In this document: piece after piece, positions 4,993 through 5,698 of the stretch | Numbering within the stretch: the stretch's first letter is position 1 | How the letters are laid out: every line of letters starts with the position of its first letter | Notes under the pieces: model-generated | What the model saw: the letters and a program-made list of their open reading frames with translations, nothing else | Told to the model about the DNA's origin: nothing | Database searches by the model: none | Position numbers and translations under genes: made by a program | Source: Ghiorsea sp. | Lineage (GTDB): Bacteria > Pseudomonadota > Zetaproteobacteria > Mariprofundales > Mariprofundaceae | Reading direction: 5' to 3' | Assembly (NCBI GenBank): GCA_027053695.1 | Contig: JALUHL010000245.1 | Coordinates: 501 to 6,198, forward strand | Length of the DNA: 5,698 nucleotides

Positions 4993-5698
4993 CTATAAAA
5001 CTTTCTTCCGACGATACATCATCAAAGAGAACACCATTAACAATGGAAATAATGGATCTATATCTTTATTAACACCCATAACGCAACCTCCTCCACCACT
5101 ACTTGGTGCTGCTGGTGGTGCTACAACAGGTGCAGCGGGGGTTCGCACATCTACACTTGGTGGAGAGAATATAGGGAAGCGACCATCTCTTCCTTGAACT
5201 ACAACGCTATAGGTTATCAAACTGTTTTCTGGTGCTTGTGTATCTAAATACGATGTCCTATTTGCTGGTAAAGTTGCAATCGTTGATGTCACACCAGACA
5301 CCGTGCGTTTCACCAAATATGCTGCTTCATTGATTGTATCTGACCAAGTCACATTAACTTGAGAGGCACTTTCTGCATTTACAGCCAAAGCTGTTACATG
5401 CCTTATTTCCATGGACATAAGCGCATTAACACGCCTACCTGACACTGTTTTACCCGTCAATGCAGCAACACTATCACCATTATTTAATAGGCGACTTTTA
5501 ATTTGCTGGACTGTTAATGCAGGCTCATTTGCCCACACTAAAGCCGCAGCACCTGCAACATTGGGTGTCGCCATGCTTGTACCATTTAAAAAGGCATAAT
5601 CTGCTGCTGAATGGGCGGCTATGCCTGTATTGGGTACGGTAACTTGCACATCATCTACATGATAACCACCATATACTACTGAACCATCTGTATCTAAA
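4993..5698 (-). CDS. Secreted S8 (subtilisin-like) peptidase with C-terminal sorting tail, 5' end outside window
   Basis: Only the C-terminal 234 or so residues are inside the window; the frame stays open to the right edge, so the start and the Asp and His catalytic blocks are missing. Fragment residues 38-52 (NGTSMATPNVAGAAA) carry the nucleophile serine, codon 5575-5577. Before it, the YGGYHVDDVQVT stretch looks like the end of an inserted jelly-roll module of the kind seen inside some secreted subtilases (inference). A fibronectin type III-like domain follows (about 100-185: VNVTWSD, AAYLVKR, TSYLDT, ITYSVVVQGRDG). Then come a Pro/Ala linker, GGGGC (Cys codon 5083-5085), a hydrophobic segment PLFPLLMVFSLMMY and the basic end RRKKVL. 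This tail resembles the MYXO-, JDVT- and Synergist-type CTERM sorting signals, implying processing and surface attachment or release. The role is probably extracellular protein degradation; the target is unknown. Confidence 0.9.
   Translation of the reverse strand, partial: LDTDGSVVYGGYHVDDVQVTVPNTGIAAHSAADYAFLNGTSMATPNVAGAAALVWANEPALTVQQIKSRLLNNGDSVAALTGKTVSGRRVNALMSMEIRHVTALAVNAESASQVNVTWSDTINEAAYLVKRTVSGVTSTIATLPANRTSYLDTQAPENSLITYSVVVQGRDGRFPIFSPPSVDVRTPAAPVVAPPAAPSSGGGGCVMGVNKDIDPLFPLLMVFSLMMYRRKKVL

Noticed and set aside
4982..5197. Plus-strand open frame opposite the subtilase C-terminus
   Set aside because: Its proline- and glycine-rich translation is the complement of the Gly/Pro/Ala linker of the real protein on the minus strand, and the terminator orientation also favours the minus strand.

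Overview
The window looks like a chromosomal segment of a Gram-negative proteobacterium with moderate GC content. It carries AmpD-type peptidoglycan recycling, a birA-coaX-SPOR-type gene order that I know from gammaproteobacteria and relatives, a small outer-membrane beta-barrel protein, and a secreted subtilase with a Gly-rich/Cys/transmembrane/basic C-terminal tail. I cannot name a genus; a gamma- or zetaproteobacterium would fit, but that is a guess.

Left part, plus strand (about 50-3450). A ParD/ParE type II toxin-antitoxin pair (101-666) has a good promoter-like sequence and a strong ribosome binding site. It is followed after only 31 nt by four tightly packed genes in the same direction: a monofunctional biotin-protein ligase (birA), type III pantothenate kinase (coaX), a membrane-anchored protein resembling a diverged SPOR-domain protein, and N-acetylmuramyl-anhydro-peptide amidase (ampD). 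Junctions are a 4-nt overlap, an 8-nt overlap and an 8-nt gap, so this is almost certainly one transcription unit joining cofactor metabolism (biotin attachment, CoA synthesis) with cell-wall genes. I see no convincing terminator between parE and birA, so the toxin-antitoxin promoter may feed the housekeeping operon. The birA start region is odd: a better-placed start codon at 669 opens a frame that closes after 12 codons, overlapping the ATG at 698 that leads into the ligase.

Middle, minus strand (3452-4811). A TauE/SafE (TSUP) membrane transporter converges on ampD with one base between the stop codons. Upstream of it lies a small outer-membrane beta-barrel protein of about 167 aa with a clear signal peptide and its own promoter-like sequence. 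The two may be co-transcribed.

Right part, minus strand (4940-5698). The 3' end of a secreted subtilisin-like (S8) peptidase runs off the right edge. It shows the catalytic-serine block, a fibronectin type III-like domain, a Pro/Ala linker and a Gly4-Cys/hydrophobic/RRKK tail typical of protein-sorting C-termini. A clear Rho-independent terminator on the minus strand follows it.

Most of the window is ordinary housekeeping sequence. No CRISPR array, tRNA, rRNA, insertion sequence or defence island is visible. The points most worth a second look are the sorting tail of the subtilase, the strange birA start, the toxin-antitoxin pair abutting an essential operon, and the diverged SPOR-like protein.
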